Shown piece after piece: positions 9,473 to 19,160 of a stretch of DNA of 64,000 nucleotides (positions within the stretch are counted from its first letter, which is position 1; each line of letters opens with the position of its first letter). Made by a program: the position numbers and the translations under genes. The DNA lies in the NCBI GenBank assembly GCA_016718205.1, contig JADKEB010000036.1:62001-126000 (forward strand), in the 5' to 3' direction. The notes beneath the pieces were generated by a model, which was given only the letters and a program-made list of their open reading frames with translations, made no database searches and was not told where the DNA came from. Source of the stretch: Saprospiraceae bacterium. GTDB taxonomy: Bacteria > Bacteroidota > Bacteroidia > Chitinophagales > Saprospiraceae.

Positions 9473-10369
9473 TTAATAACCAGCTTCCTTTTTCCAGGTC
9501 AGAACCAGAGAAATAATCCCGTCATAACTCGCCAATCCATCTGACATGCCATGTGATTTTAAATATAAATCATAAATCACATCCCTGAACCAGGGCAGGA
9601 TGTCAGGGTATCTGTTGATATCTTTTCTGATGGCCTTCAGATCTGCTTTTACTCCTGGCAACATAGATGCATACACATTGTCAGCCCTTTCTTCAGAAAG
9701 ATGATCCACTTCCCGGTACAAATATCGCCAGTAACCCAACCATCCTGAATATTGGATATGAGAATTTTCAGATTTGATACAAGTGACAAAACCTATAAAA
9801 TTGCACTCCCCTTCATCAGTATATCCGTACCCATGAGCCATTTCGTGAGCCAAAGTAAATGGCCATTGAATAGGGTTCAAACCAGGATCTATATGACCTT
9901 CACAAACCAATGGTATGTATATGCCTGCAGTAGATAATGACAATAAAATGCCTTTGGGGAACAATTGCCTGATCCTTACTCTTCCTGTGGCTTTGTCACC
10001 GTAGGATGTCAGAAAACGTTTTTGTTCTATACGGATATCATTTTCCATCATCGTCCAATCAGGATGGTACGCTAGTGCTGAAGTATCCTTTGATATTTTG
10101 ATTCTAAGTGCATTTACTTTTGCAGAGACTAACTGCATTTCTTGCATTAACATTACAGAATCAGGGTATACAGCTGTGAGACCATGTTTTTCTATCCACG
10201 ATGGCCGGTAATAGTTGAATCCCCACAAAAAGTAAAAAAGGAAGATGACCCATCCAAGAATATTAAAAGTACTTAAGAATTGGTCCATCCAGGTTAGCTT
10301 GACATGCTCTTCAGGGTATGAGCCTGCCTGTGTGACTTGGCAGGCAGGGGTAGTGAAGAGCATAAACAA
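9473..10369 (-). CDS. DUF3810 zincin-like membrane protein, N-terminus disturbed
   Basis: The product matches the DUF3810 pattern: a membrane helix ending in FLWGFNYYRPSW, then a cytosol- or periplasm-facing domain with HEMAH (H175-H179 counted from the first possible start) followed by YTDEGECNF, the HExxH-plus-Glu arrangement of a zincin metalloprotease, and a C-terminal YLKSHGM motif. Substrate is unknown. Family members normally begin with additional membrane helices upstream of the FNYYR helix. Here residues before M28 are encoded by a CCTGCCTG palindromic element (10323-10348). The frame runs a little further upstream through a hydrophobic SVLLIGLLFMLF stretch, to a TAA near 10415, with no ATG at its head. 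Likely starts are ATG 10288 (M28) or TTG 10369; either gives a truncated protein. The gene may be damaged. Confidence 0.7.
   Translation of the reverse strand: MFMLFTTPACQVTQAGSYPEEHVKLTWMDQFLSTFNILGWVIFLFYFLWGFNYYRPSWIEKHGLTAVYPDSVMLMQEMQLVSAKVNALRIKISKDTSALAYHPDWTMMENDIRIEQKRFLTSYGDKATGRVRIRQLFPKGILLSLSTAGIYIPLVCEGHIDPGLNPIQWPFTLAHEMAHGYGYTDEGECNFIGFVTCIKSENSHIQYSGWLGYWRYLYREVDHLSEERADNVYASMLPGVKADLKAIRKDINRYPDILPWFRDVIYDLYLKSHGMSDGLASYDGIISLVLTWKKEAGY
10323..10348. repeat. CCTGCCTG/CAGGCAGG palindrome, copy 2, inside the DUF3810 frame
   Basis: Eight-base arms (10323-10330 and 10341-10348) are perfectly complementary. Flanking bases AGCTTG..GCTCTTCAG (from about 10297) and TAAACAAT (about 10363-10370) match the copy at 8694-8790. 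In the minus-strand frame the element is translated as part of TTPACQVTQAGSYP. Confidence 0.75.
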
Positions 10370-10470
10370 TAGTCCAATAAGTAATACTGATGAATTTTTA
10401 ACAATGGGTGAAAATTATATTTCCATTCTGTAATAAGTCAACTATCAGCGACTCAAGCTTCCTATATCCA

Positions 10471-11964
10471 TCAAAATTTCTTTCCAATCCAAGCCCTTAT
10501 ATCTAAATAAAGTATTGATCTGTGCTCAAAAACATCAGATTCCAATGCTATCAATTCGCGATCAAAATCTTTTAATAGATTTTTTCTTTCGTTGACCGGA
10601 GCTTGGGTTATTTTTTGGAAAAACTTTAATGTAGTCTTCTGAAGTTTATTCTTTTCTTCCATTTTATTGAAAAATTGTTTAGCACCTTTGATAAGGTATT
10701 CCATTATATGATCATTTCCTGCATCAAAATGGGCCATTAAAAACATAAGCTGACTATAGCCTTGGATATCTTCCCTTAAGGATCCGACTTCCATTTGAAA
10801 GATAAGGTTCAGGTATTTTAAAGCTGTGGAGTGATCACCTGCCATCAGATGCATCCACGCAATTTTGAAGTAGAAGACCAATATTCTGTGGGCATCCAGC
10901 TTAAGCTTATATCTTTGAATTCTTTTTAAGGTAAAGGGTATGACCTGCAGCCCTTCTTTGTAGGACTCATGGAGAAAATGATAATTCAGTCTTCCGTAGT
11001 GTACATATAGGAATGATATGATTTGCGAGTTATTATTAAAAGTTGCATAGTTGTCTGTTCTGTATTTTTCCAGTTCACCCAGATACTTGTCATATTTATC
11101 AATGATGCGCAAATTGTAGGTGCATGTAAGCAGATAGTGATATCCTCTCATATACAGGTCGGGATCATCATCAATCAGATGCGGCGTACTGTCAAAAAGT
11201 TCTACCCATTTCTCAGCATTGATCAGACAGTTTTCAAAATCTAAGCAGATATAGTAAAGCCATACCAGAGATTGATACAGGTAAATTTTTTCATGGTAGG
11301 CTACACCATCTTTAGTATTGTATTCCCTTAGCCATTTGTATCTGTACTTGAAGTCATTGAGTTCATCAACATTTTTGACATGACCATTTTTGACATAGTG
11401 GCTGTGGAGTAGTATTCTGATGTTTGAAAGTCTGGCTATGTTGTCTATTTGTTGGATCTTTTCATCACATTTTGCAATGAGTTCCGGTACCATCTCAGGT
11501 CCGCTGCGCGTGATGTGTCTTGACTCTATATTTTTTTCAGTTTCGAATATTGACAGATGCAGGATATTATTGTCAGATTTTTCTGCAAGAATTTTTGCTT
11601 TATCAAGTATTTTAAGGGCTTGAAGATAAAGTCCTTTACCGTACAATATGTCAGCATAATCCAGATACTCACGGAGTTGGATATCTGTTTTTTTCTGAAT
11701 ATGTATCATCCTGAGACTCATCATCAATTGTTTGTACAGGTGTCGTTTCAGATTGGAATATTGGTTTTTATCGACGCCTTTGAGCTTGCCGAGGATAAGA
11801 TTGTCATTGACATCTTTTTGTTTGTCAATCATATCAAACAATTGCATATACTTCAATGAATCACTGTCCTGTATTCTTGATGTATAAAAAGTAAAATTCC
11901 TCTTTTCAGCCTTTGTCAGGGATTTTACTAGTTGGAATAGTTGATCTGACTGTGAGATGGGCAT
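10471..11964 (-). CDS. Conserved helical repeat protein of unknown function
   Basis: A 497-residue, charged, almost entirely helical protein with no signal peptide. It opens with SDQLFQLVKSLTKAEKRNF, an N-terminal signature I associate with uncharacterised Bacteroidota proteins, and contains TPR-like helix pairs throughout (for example GLYLQALKILDKAKILAEK and DHSTALKYLNLIFQ). I infer an alpha-solenoid scaffold acting in the cytoplasm. There is no catalytic motif. It is divergent from gltB, with 177 bp between the two starts, so the two are not in one operon. Function cannot be assigned. Confidence 0.65.
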   Translation of the reverse strand: MPISQSDQLFQLVKSLTKAEKRNFTFYTSRIQDSDSLKYMQLFDMIDKQKDVNDNLILGKLKGVDKNQYSNLKRHLYKQLMMSLRMIHIQKKTDIQLREYLDYADILYGKGLYLQALKILDKAKILAEKSDNNILHLSIFETEKNIESRHITRSGPEMVPELIAKCDEKIQQIDNIARLSNIRILLHSHYVKNGHVKNVDELNDFKYRYKWLREYNTKDGVAYHEKIYLYQSLVWLYYICLDFENCLINAEKWVELFDSTPHLIDDDPDLYMRGYHYLLTCTYNLRIIDKYDKYLGELEKYRTDNYATFNNNSQIISFLYVHYGRLNYHFLHESYKEGLQVIPFTLKRIQRYKLKLDAHRILVFYFKIAWMHLMAGDHSTALKYLNLIFQMEVGSLREDIQGYSQLMFLMAHFDAGNDHIMEYLIKGAKQFFNKMEEKNKLQKTTLKFFQKITQAPVNERKNLLKDFDRELIALESDVFEHRSILYLDIRAWIGKKF

Positions 11965-12141
11965 AACACTACAATTTTAAATAAAAACCTGAATTACAAT
12001 GCTTTGCAACAAATTATTAATTTTTGAAAATAACATTCGAAGCTCAATTGATGGTTTCTATCTTGTAAATATAATATAATATTGTCTTCCAATTGTATAA
12101 TTGCAAAATAAAATTCTAAAATCATAAAATAAATTCATAGT

Positions 12142-15100
12142 ATGCAATCTGTTGAAAATGACCAGGGACTCTATTTGCCTCAGCTTGAAAAGGATGCTTG
12201 CGGTATAGGACTGATAGCCCATCTTCAAGGTGATAAGTCTCATAGTATCGTAAGTGATGCACTGACTATGCTTGAAAATATGGAGCACCGTGGAGCTTGT
12301 GGTTGTGAAGAAAATACAGGAGATGGAGCAGGGATTTTGACACAGATTCCGTACGTGTTTTTTAGAAATTATGCTGAAAAAATCGGTCAGATATTACCGG
12401 AAGATGGTCATTATGCAGTGGGGTTTACTTTTATTCCCAAAGATGAGGTTCAAAAGAAACACATTATTCAGCTCATCAATGAAATCCTTGGGGCACATCA
12501 TTTCAGATTGTTGTTTACAAGGGATGTCCCAACAGACAATAGTATGCTTGGGCAAGGTGCATTAGATACCGAACCTGATATGATTCAACTTTTTGTTGCT
12601 TCTGATGATGTTAAAGTCGTGCGCCACGATTTGGAAAGAAAGCTTTATGTCATACGCAATCACATAGTACGCCAAGTGATCCAATACTATCCTCAACTTA
12701 AAGAAGTTTTTTATTTTCCATCTTTTTCATCTCAGACCGTAATATATAAAGGACAGCTCAGAGCGATACAGATCAGGTCATATTTTAAAGATCTGCAAGA
12801 TGCTCAATTTGCTTCAGCCATAGCCCTGGTACACTCAAGATTTTCAACCAACACAGTACCGAGATGGAAACTTGCTCAGCCTTTCAGATGTATTGCCCAC
12901 AATGGAGAGATCAATACAGTACAGGGCAATGTCAATTGGTGGACAGCCAGAGAGAAAGATCTTGTTTCTGACGTGTACACCCCACATGATTTTAAGCATT
13001 TGTTACCAGTATGCAGTGATACCCTTTCTGATTCCGGAAATTTTGATGCGGTATTGGAGTTTTTGTTCAGAAATGGTTATAGTATGCCTCATGCATTGAT
13101 GATGATGGTGCCTGAAGCATTTCAGAATGACAATGGCATGGATGCTTTTAAGAAGGACTTTTACAGTCACTTTGAACCTTTGATGGAACCTTGGGATGGA
13201 CCTGCATCGATATGTTTTTCCGATGGTATTGTGGTAGGCGCGACAGTTGACAGAAATGGTTTGCGTCCTTCAAAATACTGTGTGACAAGTGATGATAGAA
13301 TCATACTCGGATCTGAATCAGGGGTGCTGGATTTACCACAGGACAAAGTTATTTATAAGGGCAATCTGGCTCCCGGGAAAATCCTTATTGCTGATCTTGA
13401 TGCAGGCAGAATAGTCGGTGATGATGAGTTGAAAGAAATAATATGCAAGCGGCATCCTTATAGTAAATGGAATGATCAATTCAGACTCAAATTAGAAACC
13501 ATCGAGATAAAGGACGGTGTGAAGGTAGCAGAACCTGTATTGCCACTTATACAACGAGAAATTGCAGCTGGTTTAACGGAAGAAGATCAGGAAATTCTGC
13601 TGGTTTCTATGGCAGACACCGGATATGAACCGATTAATTCTATGGGGTCAGATATACCATTGGCAGTGCTTTCAAAACAAGCTCAACCTATATATAATTA
13701 TTTTAAACAAGAGTTTGCTCAGGTCACCAATCCTCCTATCGACCCTCTAAGGGAAAAATTCTTTATGACCTTACAATGTTATTTGGGCAATTTGGGCGAC
13801 ATCCTGCATGTCAAACCTGAAAACGCTAAACAAATTCAATTGAAGGGGCCAGTTTTTTCTGATGATGATTTTCTTAAATTGTTGTCTGTAGATGCTGATG
13901 ACTTTAAGCCCGGGAAAATAGAAGCATTATTTGATATTGAAAACCTGGAGAACCTTCAAAAGGCCATTCAAAAGATTTGTTTGGATACTGAAGAAAAAAT
14001 AAAAAACGGTAGTACTATAATTGTTCTGGACAATACATCTATATCCTCAACCAATGCCGCAGTACCGTCGATGATGGCTATAGGCGCAGTACATCACCAC
14101 CTGATCAATGCCGGCTTAAGAAGGAGAGCATCTATAGTAGTCAATGGGCTTGACATCATTGAGGCACATCATGTAGCCTGTCTGTTGTCGTTTGGTGCAG
14201 ATGCAGTTTATCCATCATTGGCTTTGGAAAGTGTAAAATCACATGCTCTGCAAAAAGGCAAAGATGTATATACTGCGAAGAAAAATTTTATTAAAGCTCT
14301 TGATTCCGGATTGCTTAAGATTATGTCAAAGCTTGGAATCTCCACAGTCAATTCATATAAAGCAGCACAGACATTTGAAGCTTTGGGTATTCATAAAGAG
14401 GTTATGGATGTATGTTTCAAGGGTGCGGTATCCAGAATAAGCGGTATGACATTTGAAATGCTGGCAAAGGAACAACTACACAAGCACCATCTTGCATTCA
14501 GCCACATAGATACAAATCTACCGGAATCAGGAAGATATCAGTGGAAACAAAGAGGTGAATTTCACCTTTTTAACCCGGCATCAGTACATCTTTTGCAACA
14601 ATCCACCAAAACCGGAAGCTATGAAATGTTTAAAAAGTATACAGAAGAGGTCAACAATCAGTCCGAAAGAGCTTGTACACTCAGAAGCCTGCTTGATTTT
14701 AAGCAAGGTACTTCTATACCGATAGATCAGGTTGAATCTGCCGAAAAAATCATGAAAAGGTTTGCTACAGGTGCGATGTCATTTGGCTCTATTTCGGCTG
14801 AAGCGCATACGACCCTGGCCATAGCGATGAACAGAATCGGTGGCAAAAGTAATAGTGGCGAAGGGGGCGAAGATGCCGAAAGATATCAACCACTACCTAA
14901 CGGGGATTCCAAACGTTCTGCTATAAAACAAGTGGCATCAGGCAGATTTGGTGTTACAATAGAATATCTGAATAATGCCGACGAAATTCAAATTAAAATA
15001 GCCCAGGGTGCCAAACCCGGTGAAGGTGGTCAGTTGCCGGGACATAAAGTCGATGCCACTATCGCCCGTATCAGACATTCTACAGAAGGAGTAGGACTCA

Positions 15101-16674
15101 TCTCACCACCTCCACATCACGATATATATTCGATTGAAGATTTGGCACAGCTTATTTTTGATTTAAAAAATGCCAATCCAACTGCAAGAATAAGTGTCAA
15201 ACTGGTGGCTAAGGCAGGTGTAGGTATCATAGCTTCCGGGGTAGCAAAAGCCCATGCGGATCATATCCTCATTTCAGGATTTGATGGCGGTACCGGAGCT
15301 TCACCTTTATCATCCATCATGCATGCTGGTATTCCATGGGAACTGGGCTTGGCGGAGACACATCAGGTCTTGGTCAGGAACAGACTAAGAGACAGAGTGA
15401 CATTACAGACAGACGGTCAAATACGGACAGGAAGGGATATGGCAATTGCCACAATGCTCGGTGCAGAAGAGTGGGGCATTGCGACAGCGGCTCTGGTGGT
15501 AAGCGGCTGTATTCTGATGAGAAAGTGTCACGTCAATACATGCCCGGTCGGTATAGCTACGCAAGATGAGTCTCTAAGAGCAAAATTTGACGGAAGAGTA
15601 GAATATCTTATAAATTACTTCACATTTTTAGCCAATGATTTACGTGAAATTATGGCGGAACTTGGATTCCGCACAGTAGATGAGATGGTGGGCAGATCGG
15701 ATATGCTGGATTATGATTTGAGCAAGAAGTACTGGAAATATAGAAATCTGGATTTGGGACCATTACTTCATCAACAGAAAAATACTGAAGGCCACACTTT
15801 GTACAAATCGATTCCACAAGATCATGGCATAGATGATGTACTTGACCACAAATTGATAGAATATGCGTCTCTCGCTATAAAAGACAAAATTGCTATCAAC
15901 AGCACTTTTCCAATAAAAAGTATCAACAGGGCAGTAGGCACCATGTTGTCCAGCCATATTGCGAAAAAATATGGTGCATCCGGTTTGCCCCATGGATCTT
16001 TGGATTTCAGATTTAAAGGATCTGCAGGACAAACTTTTGGAGGATTCGGGATCAAAGGCCTTCACTTTATACTCGAAGGCGAAGCCAATGACTACTTCGG
16101 CAAAGGCTTAAGTGGCGCAACCCTGATCATCACCCCGGACAGAGATTTTTCAGGTGATCCGGAGGAAAACATCATTGTAGGTAATGTCGCTCTATTTGGT
16201 GCTACATCAGGAGAAGTATTTATAAGAGGTCGAGCGGGCCAGCGTTTTGCGGTACGTAATAGTGGCGCAGCTGCTGTAGTAGAAGGAGTAGGGGACAATG
16301 CCTGTGAATATATGACGGGCGGTATGGTAACCATATTAGGGAGCGTGGGGAGGAACTTTGCAGCAGGAATGAGTGGAGGTGTAGCTTATGTGTATGATCA
16401 GGCGGAAAATCTGAACATTGTACTCAATCGGGAGATGGTCATCATTGATGATATGACACCACATGATGAGCACATCCTGAAAGAGCAACTGAGAGACCAT
16501 TTCAGATACACTGGGTCTGCTCAAGCTCTTGAAATTCTTACACATTGGAATACTCTGAAGAGAAAGTTCAATAAAATAATGCCTGTAGAGTATAAAGCTG
16601 TACTCGAAAGAAGAAAAGACCCTGGTTTTATACCAAAATCTAAAAAAGTGGCTGCCACCAGATATGGTTTTTAA
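12142..16674 (+). CDS. gltB: Glutamate synthase (NADPH) large subunit
   Basis: Catalyses formation of two glutamates from glutamine and 2-oxoglutarate, with electrons from the GltD subunit. The N-terminal glutaminase domain starts after a 19-residue propeptide, with the nucleophile at Cys20 in KDACGIGLIAH. The central and FMN-binding synthase domains follow (GEGGEDAERY, GFDGGTGASPLSS). The 3Fe-4S cluster cysteines are C1123, C1129 and C1134 (CILMRKCHVNTCPVG), and the C-terminal part is the GXGXG beta-helix (GLSGATLIITPD onward). At 1510 residues it is full length for the family. ATG 12142 is chosen because it leaves the expected short propeptide. gltD begins 44 bp downstream, so the two are presumably one operon for ammonia assimilation. 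Confidence 0.97.
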   Translation: MQSVENDQGLYLPQLEKDACGIGLIAHLQGDKSHSIVSDALTMLENMEHRGACGCEENTGDGAGILTQIPYVFFRNYAEKIGQILPEDGHYAVGFTFIPKDEVQKKHIIQLINEILGAHHFRLLFTRDVPTDNSMLGQGALDTEPDMIQLFVASDDVKVVRHDLERKLYVIRNHIVRQVIQYYPQLKEVFYFPSFSSQTVIYKGQLRAIQIRSYFKDLQDAQFASAIALVHSRFSTNTVPRWKLAQPFRCIAHNGEINTVQGNVNWWTAREKDLVSDVYTPHDFKHLLPVCSDTLSDSGNFDAVLEFLFRNGYSMPHALMMMVPEAFQNDNGMDAFKKDFYSHFEPLMEPWDGPASICFSDGIVVGATVDRNGLRPSKYCVTSDDRIILGSESGVLDLPQDKVIYKGNLAPGKILIADLDAGRIVGDDELKEIICKRHPYSKWNDQFRLKLETIEIKDGVKVAEPVLPLIQREIAAGLTEEDQEILLVSMADTGYEPINSMGSDIPLAVLSKQAQPIYNYFKQEFAQVTNPPIDPLREKFFMTLQCYLGNLGDILHVKPENAKQIQLKGPVFSDDDFLKLLSVDADDFKPGKIEALFDIENLENLQKAIQKICLDTEEKIKNGSTIIVLDNTSISSTNAAVPSMMAIGAVHHHLINAGLRRRASIVVNGLDIIEAHHVACLLSFGADAVYPSLALESVKSHALQKGKDVYTAKKNFIKALDSGLLKIMSKLGISTVNSYKAAQTFEALGIHKEVMDVCFKGAVSRISGMTFEMLAKEQLHKHHLAFSHIDTNLPESGRYQWKQRGEFHLFNPASVHLLQQSTKTGSYEMFKKYTEEVNNQSERACTLRSLLDFKQGTSIPIDQVESAEKIMKRFATGAMSFGSISAEAHTTLAIAMNRIGGKSNSGEGGEDAERYQPLPNGDSKRSAIKQVASGRFGVTIEYLNNADEIQIKIAQGAKPGEGGQLPGHKVDATIARIRHSTEGVGLISPPPHHDIYSIEDLAQLIFDLKNANPTARISVKLVAKAGVGIIASGVAKAHADHILISGFDGGTGASPLSSIMHAGIPWELGLAETHQVLVRNRLRDRVTLQTDGQIRTGRDMAIATMLGAEEWGIATAALVVSGCILMRKCHVNTCPVGIATQDESLRAKFDGRVEYLINYFTFLANDLREIMAELGFRTVDEMVGRSDMLDYDLSKKYWKYRNLDLGPLLHQQKNTEGHTLYKSIPQDHGIDDVLDHKLIEYASLAIKDKIAINSTFPIKSINRAVGTMLSSHIAKKYGASGLPHGSLDFRFKGSAGQTFGGFGIKGLHFILEGEANDYFGKGLSGATLIITPDRDFSGDPEENIIVGNVALFGATSGEVFIRGRAGQRFAVRNSGAAAVVEGVGDNACEYMTGGMVTILGSVGRNFAAGMSGGVAYVYDQAENLNIVLNREMVIIDDMTPHDEHILKEQLRDHFRYTGSAQALEILTHWNTLKRKFNKIMPVEYKAVLERRKDPGFIPKSKKVAATRYGF

Positions 16675-16718
16675 CAGTCTTTTTTCAAAATATTCATATC
16701 AAATACAAAAATTAAAAA

Positions 16719-18185
16719 ATGGCTGATCCAAAAGGCTTTCAGAAGTATAAAAGAGAAGTACCTTCATCAAGAATGGTAAATGAACGTTTGCAGGATTATA
16801 AGGAGATATATAATAAAACAGAAGATAGCTTTATTCATACGCAAGCTGCCAGATGCATGGACTGCGGTGTTCCTTTTTGTCATAGTGGCTGCCCATTGGG
16901 TAATATTATTCCTGATTTTAATGACGCAGTATACAAAGAAGATTGGCACAAAGCTTTTCTGATTCTTTCTGAGACCAATAATTTTCCGGAGTTTACAGGA
17001 AGAATATGTCCGGCACCATGTGAAGCTGCATGCGTATTGGGTATAAATAATCTTCCTGTCAGTATCGAAAATATCGAAAAACAAATCATCGAGCATGCAT
17101 ATGCTCACGGCTGGGTAAAAGCCAATAATATTAGGGTAGAATCAGGCAAATCTATTGCCGTCATCGGATCGGGGCCTGCAGGATTGGCAGCTGCATCGCA
17201 GCTCAATAAAGCTGGTCACCGAGTCACGGTGTACGAAAGAAATGAAAAACCGGGCGGACTGCTCAGATACGGAATTCCTGATTTTAAACTCGAAAAATGG
17301 GTGGTAGATCGTAGGGTCAAGCAAATGGAAGCATCGGGAATCACATTTATATGCAATGCCAATGTAGGTGTGAATACTGATATAAAGGAAATCGAAGCCA
17401 AAAACGATGCCATCGTACTCACAGGAGGAAGTACAATTCCCAGAGATCTCAATATACCTGGCAGGGATGCAAAAGGTGTATTTTTCGCCATGGACTTTCT
17501 AGAAAAATCCAATAAATACATAGATAAAGGCTTCGAAAAATTGCCGGATATATATGTTAAAGGCAAAAGAGTCGTCGTCATCGGTGGTGGCGATACTGGT
17601 GCGGACTGTGTAGGTACATCCAATAGACAGGGAGCAGCATCCGTCACACAAATAGAACTTCTCACTAAACCCGGTACATCAAGAACTATTAAAGATCCAT
17701 GGCCACTCTGGCCAATGATACTTAGAACATCATCTTCTCATGAAGAAGGTTGTCAGAGAGAATGGTCCATTCAGACCAAACAGTTTGTAAAAAATGAAGA
17801 AGGCTACCTTACCGGGATTGAAATCGTAGATATTGTCTGGGAAATGAACCCTGAAACGGGTAATTATGGATTAAGAGAGTTGGCTGAAACGATCAGGATA
17901 TTGGAATGCGACGCGGTATTTATTGCGGCCGGATTTTTGTTCCCTCAAAAAGTAGGCATGATTGAACAGCTTGGAGTACAACTGGATGCAAGGGGCAATG
18001 TACAGACACAAAATTATCAAACAAATATTCCACATGTCTTTGCTGCGGGTGATATGCGGCGTGGACAGTCATTGGTAGTCTGGGCTATTCATGAAGGCAG
18101 GGAAGCAGCCCGTGCGATGGATGCTTACCTGCAAGGAGTATCATCTCTTGAAGGTAAAACAGTCAATGTTCTGGAAATGGTTTAG
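16719..18185 (+). CDS. gltD: Glutamate synthase (NADPH) small subunit
   Basis: Flavoprotein that oxidises NAD(P)H and feeds electrons to GltB. The N-terminus carries the Fe-S cluster cysteines in CMDCGVPFCHSGCPLG (C46, C49, C54, C58) and CPAPCEAAC (C97, C101, C105). The FAD-binding Rossmann motif GSGPAGLAAA is at about 150-159, and a second nucleotide-binding motif GGGDTGADC follows the VKGKRVVVI strand. The terminal FAD-contact segment GDMRRGQSLVVWAI is intact. The length of 488 residues is typical. It follows gltB closely. A decayed second copy of its central part lies at 19492-19660. No clear terminator follows. Confidence 0.97.
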   Translation: MADPKGFQKYKREVPSSRMVNERLQDYKEIYNKTEDSFIHTQAARCMDCGVPFCHSGCPLGNIIPDFNDAVYKEDWHKAFLILSETNNFPEFTGRICPAPCEAACVLGINNLPVSIENIEKQIIEHAYAHGWVKANNIRVESGKSIAVIGSGPAGLAAASQLNKAGHRVTVYERNEKPGGLLRYGIPDFKLEKWVVDRRVKQMEASGITFICNANVGVNTDIKEIEAKNDAIVLTGGSTIPRDLNIPGRDAKGVFFAMDFLEKSNKYIDKGFEKLPDIYVKGKRVVVIGGGDTGADCVGTSNRQGAASVTQIELLTKPGTSRTIKDPWPLWPMILRTSSSHEEGCQREWSIQTKQFVKNEEGYLTGIEIVDIVWEMNPETGNYGLRELAETIRILECDAVFIAAGFLFPQKVGMIEQLGVQLDARGNVQTQNYQTNIPHVFAAGDMRRGQSLVVWAIHEGREAARAMDAYLQGVSSLEGKTVNVLEMV

Positions 18186-18254
18186 TTAAAAAAATAGGAC
18201 TGATTGAATATCAAGTGTTAAGTGGGATAACAAAATGGTTCAGTTTATTCTTAA

Positions 18255-18410
18255 CTAAGATTTGGCGTGAAATATAACATTACCAATTTTATTAAGAATA
18301 ACCTTTTTTGAATGTTCATCAAACACTTTTATAAAGTAGTTTCCCGTTGGAAAATTGGATAAACTAAATTCTTCTTCATGTATATTTTGGGAAATATTTA
18401 CATTTTGGTT
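18255..18410 (-). pseudogene. Fragment of a T9SS sorting domain
   Basis: Directly after the stop of the toxin remnant, the same minus-strand frame continues for about 50 codons: NVNISQNIHEEEFSLSNFP, then TGNYFIKVFDEHSKKVI, ending at a stop at 18255-18257. The strand pattern with FPTGNYFIKV is that of a type-A T9SS C-terminal domain. No start or upstream body is present, so I read it as the tail of a lost secreted protein. Confidence 0.5.
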
Positions 18411-18708
18411 CTAAATTATGGTAATCATGTTTTCCCTTGATAATTCTAAGACATCATTTTCATCAAACTGATGAACTATATTATTTAGATTTTTCTCAAA
18501 AATTTGTAATATTTCATTGGTTGTGATGTAAGTTAACAAATTAAGGGCTTATTTTAAGATTGTAATCGTCTTTGTGTTGGGCAGGCTGATTTGCATCTGA
18601 TGTAAGATTTTTATTTGGTAAATCTAATGTGTGTATTGCATGGTGACCATGATTACTAAGATACAAACTTGGTCGTTTAGGTAGTTGAGCATCTACTAAA
18701 AATTTCAT
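18411..18708 (-). pseudogene. DUF5615 (PIN-like) toxin gene, internally deleted and frameshifted
   Basis: The start ATG (18706-18708) overlaps the stop of the DUF433 gene by ATGA, the usual antitoxin-toxin coupling. The N-terminal part MKFLVDAQLPKRPSLYL, with HTLDLPNKNLT, is a clear DUF5615 beginning with its acidic residue in FLVDAQLP. The frame then runs into a TAA at 18541-18543. In another frame the C-terminal part resumes (ITTNEILQIFEKNLNNIV, then DVLELSRENMITII) to a TAG at 18411-18413. The middle of the family, including the ITKDxDF-type acidic motif, about 40 residues, is absent. The toxin should be inactive. Confidence 0.75.
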
Positions 18709-18944
18709 GCCACTAGCTGTGTGATACTTTTTACAGTTGAAAGTTTGGCAGCAAATAAAAGGCACGCTTTTAAATCTTCTTCCTCAAGGTCAGGAAAATC
18801 ATCTAAGATTTCTTGATGTGTCATTCCTGATGCCAATAATTCAAGTATGCTACTTACAGTGTATCTCATACCTCTGATGACAGGTTTACCATGACATACT
18901 GCAGGATCTATAATAATTCTACTTAAGATATTCAATTTATTCAT
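18705..18944 (-). CDS. DUF433 antitoxin
   Basis: A 79-residue protein with the full DUF433 signature: IIIDPAVCHGKPVIRGMRY, TVSSILELLASGMTHQEIL and DDFPDLEEEDLKACLLFA. DUF433 proteins are small helix-turn-helix antitoxins paired with DUF5615 PIN-like toxins and normally repress their own operon. Here the downstream partner overlaps by four bases but is decayed, so this is an orphan antitoxin. It starts at the only reasonable ATG (18944). Confidence 0.88.
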   Translation of the reverse strand: MNKLNILSRIIIDPAVCHGKPVIRGMRYTVSSILELLASGMTHQEILDDFPDLEEEDLKACLLFAAKLSTVKSITQLVA

Positions 18945-19160
18945 TAGGTCAAATTAATCAAATAAACAACAAAGATATACAAATATTAGTTTTTGTTTTC
19001 GAGACGGAAAATTAATAAATGTGATCATTTGATTATCATCTATAAACATTTTTGCACAGTAAAGTATTTGAATTTCTAAAAATCAACATTTTTATTCTTA
19101 TAAGATAGTCTATTTCTCTACATCATCCAAATCATAAATCTATTCTTAATAAAAACTGAA

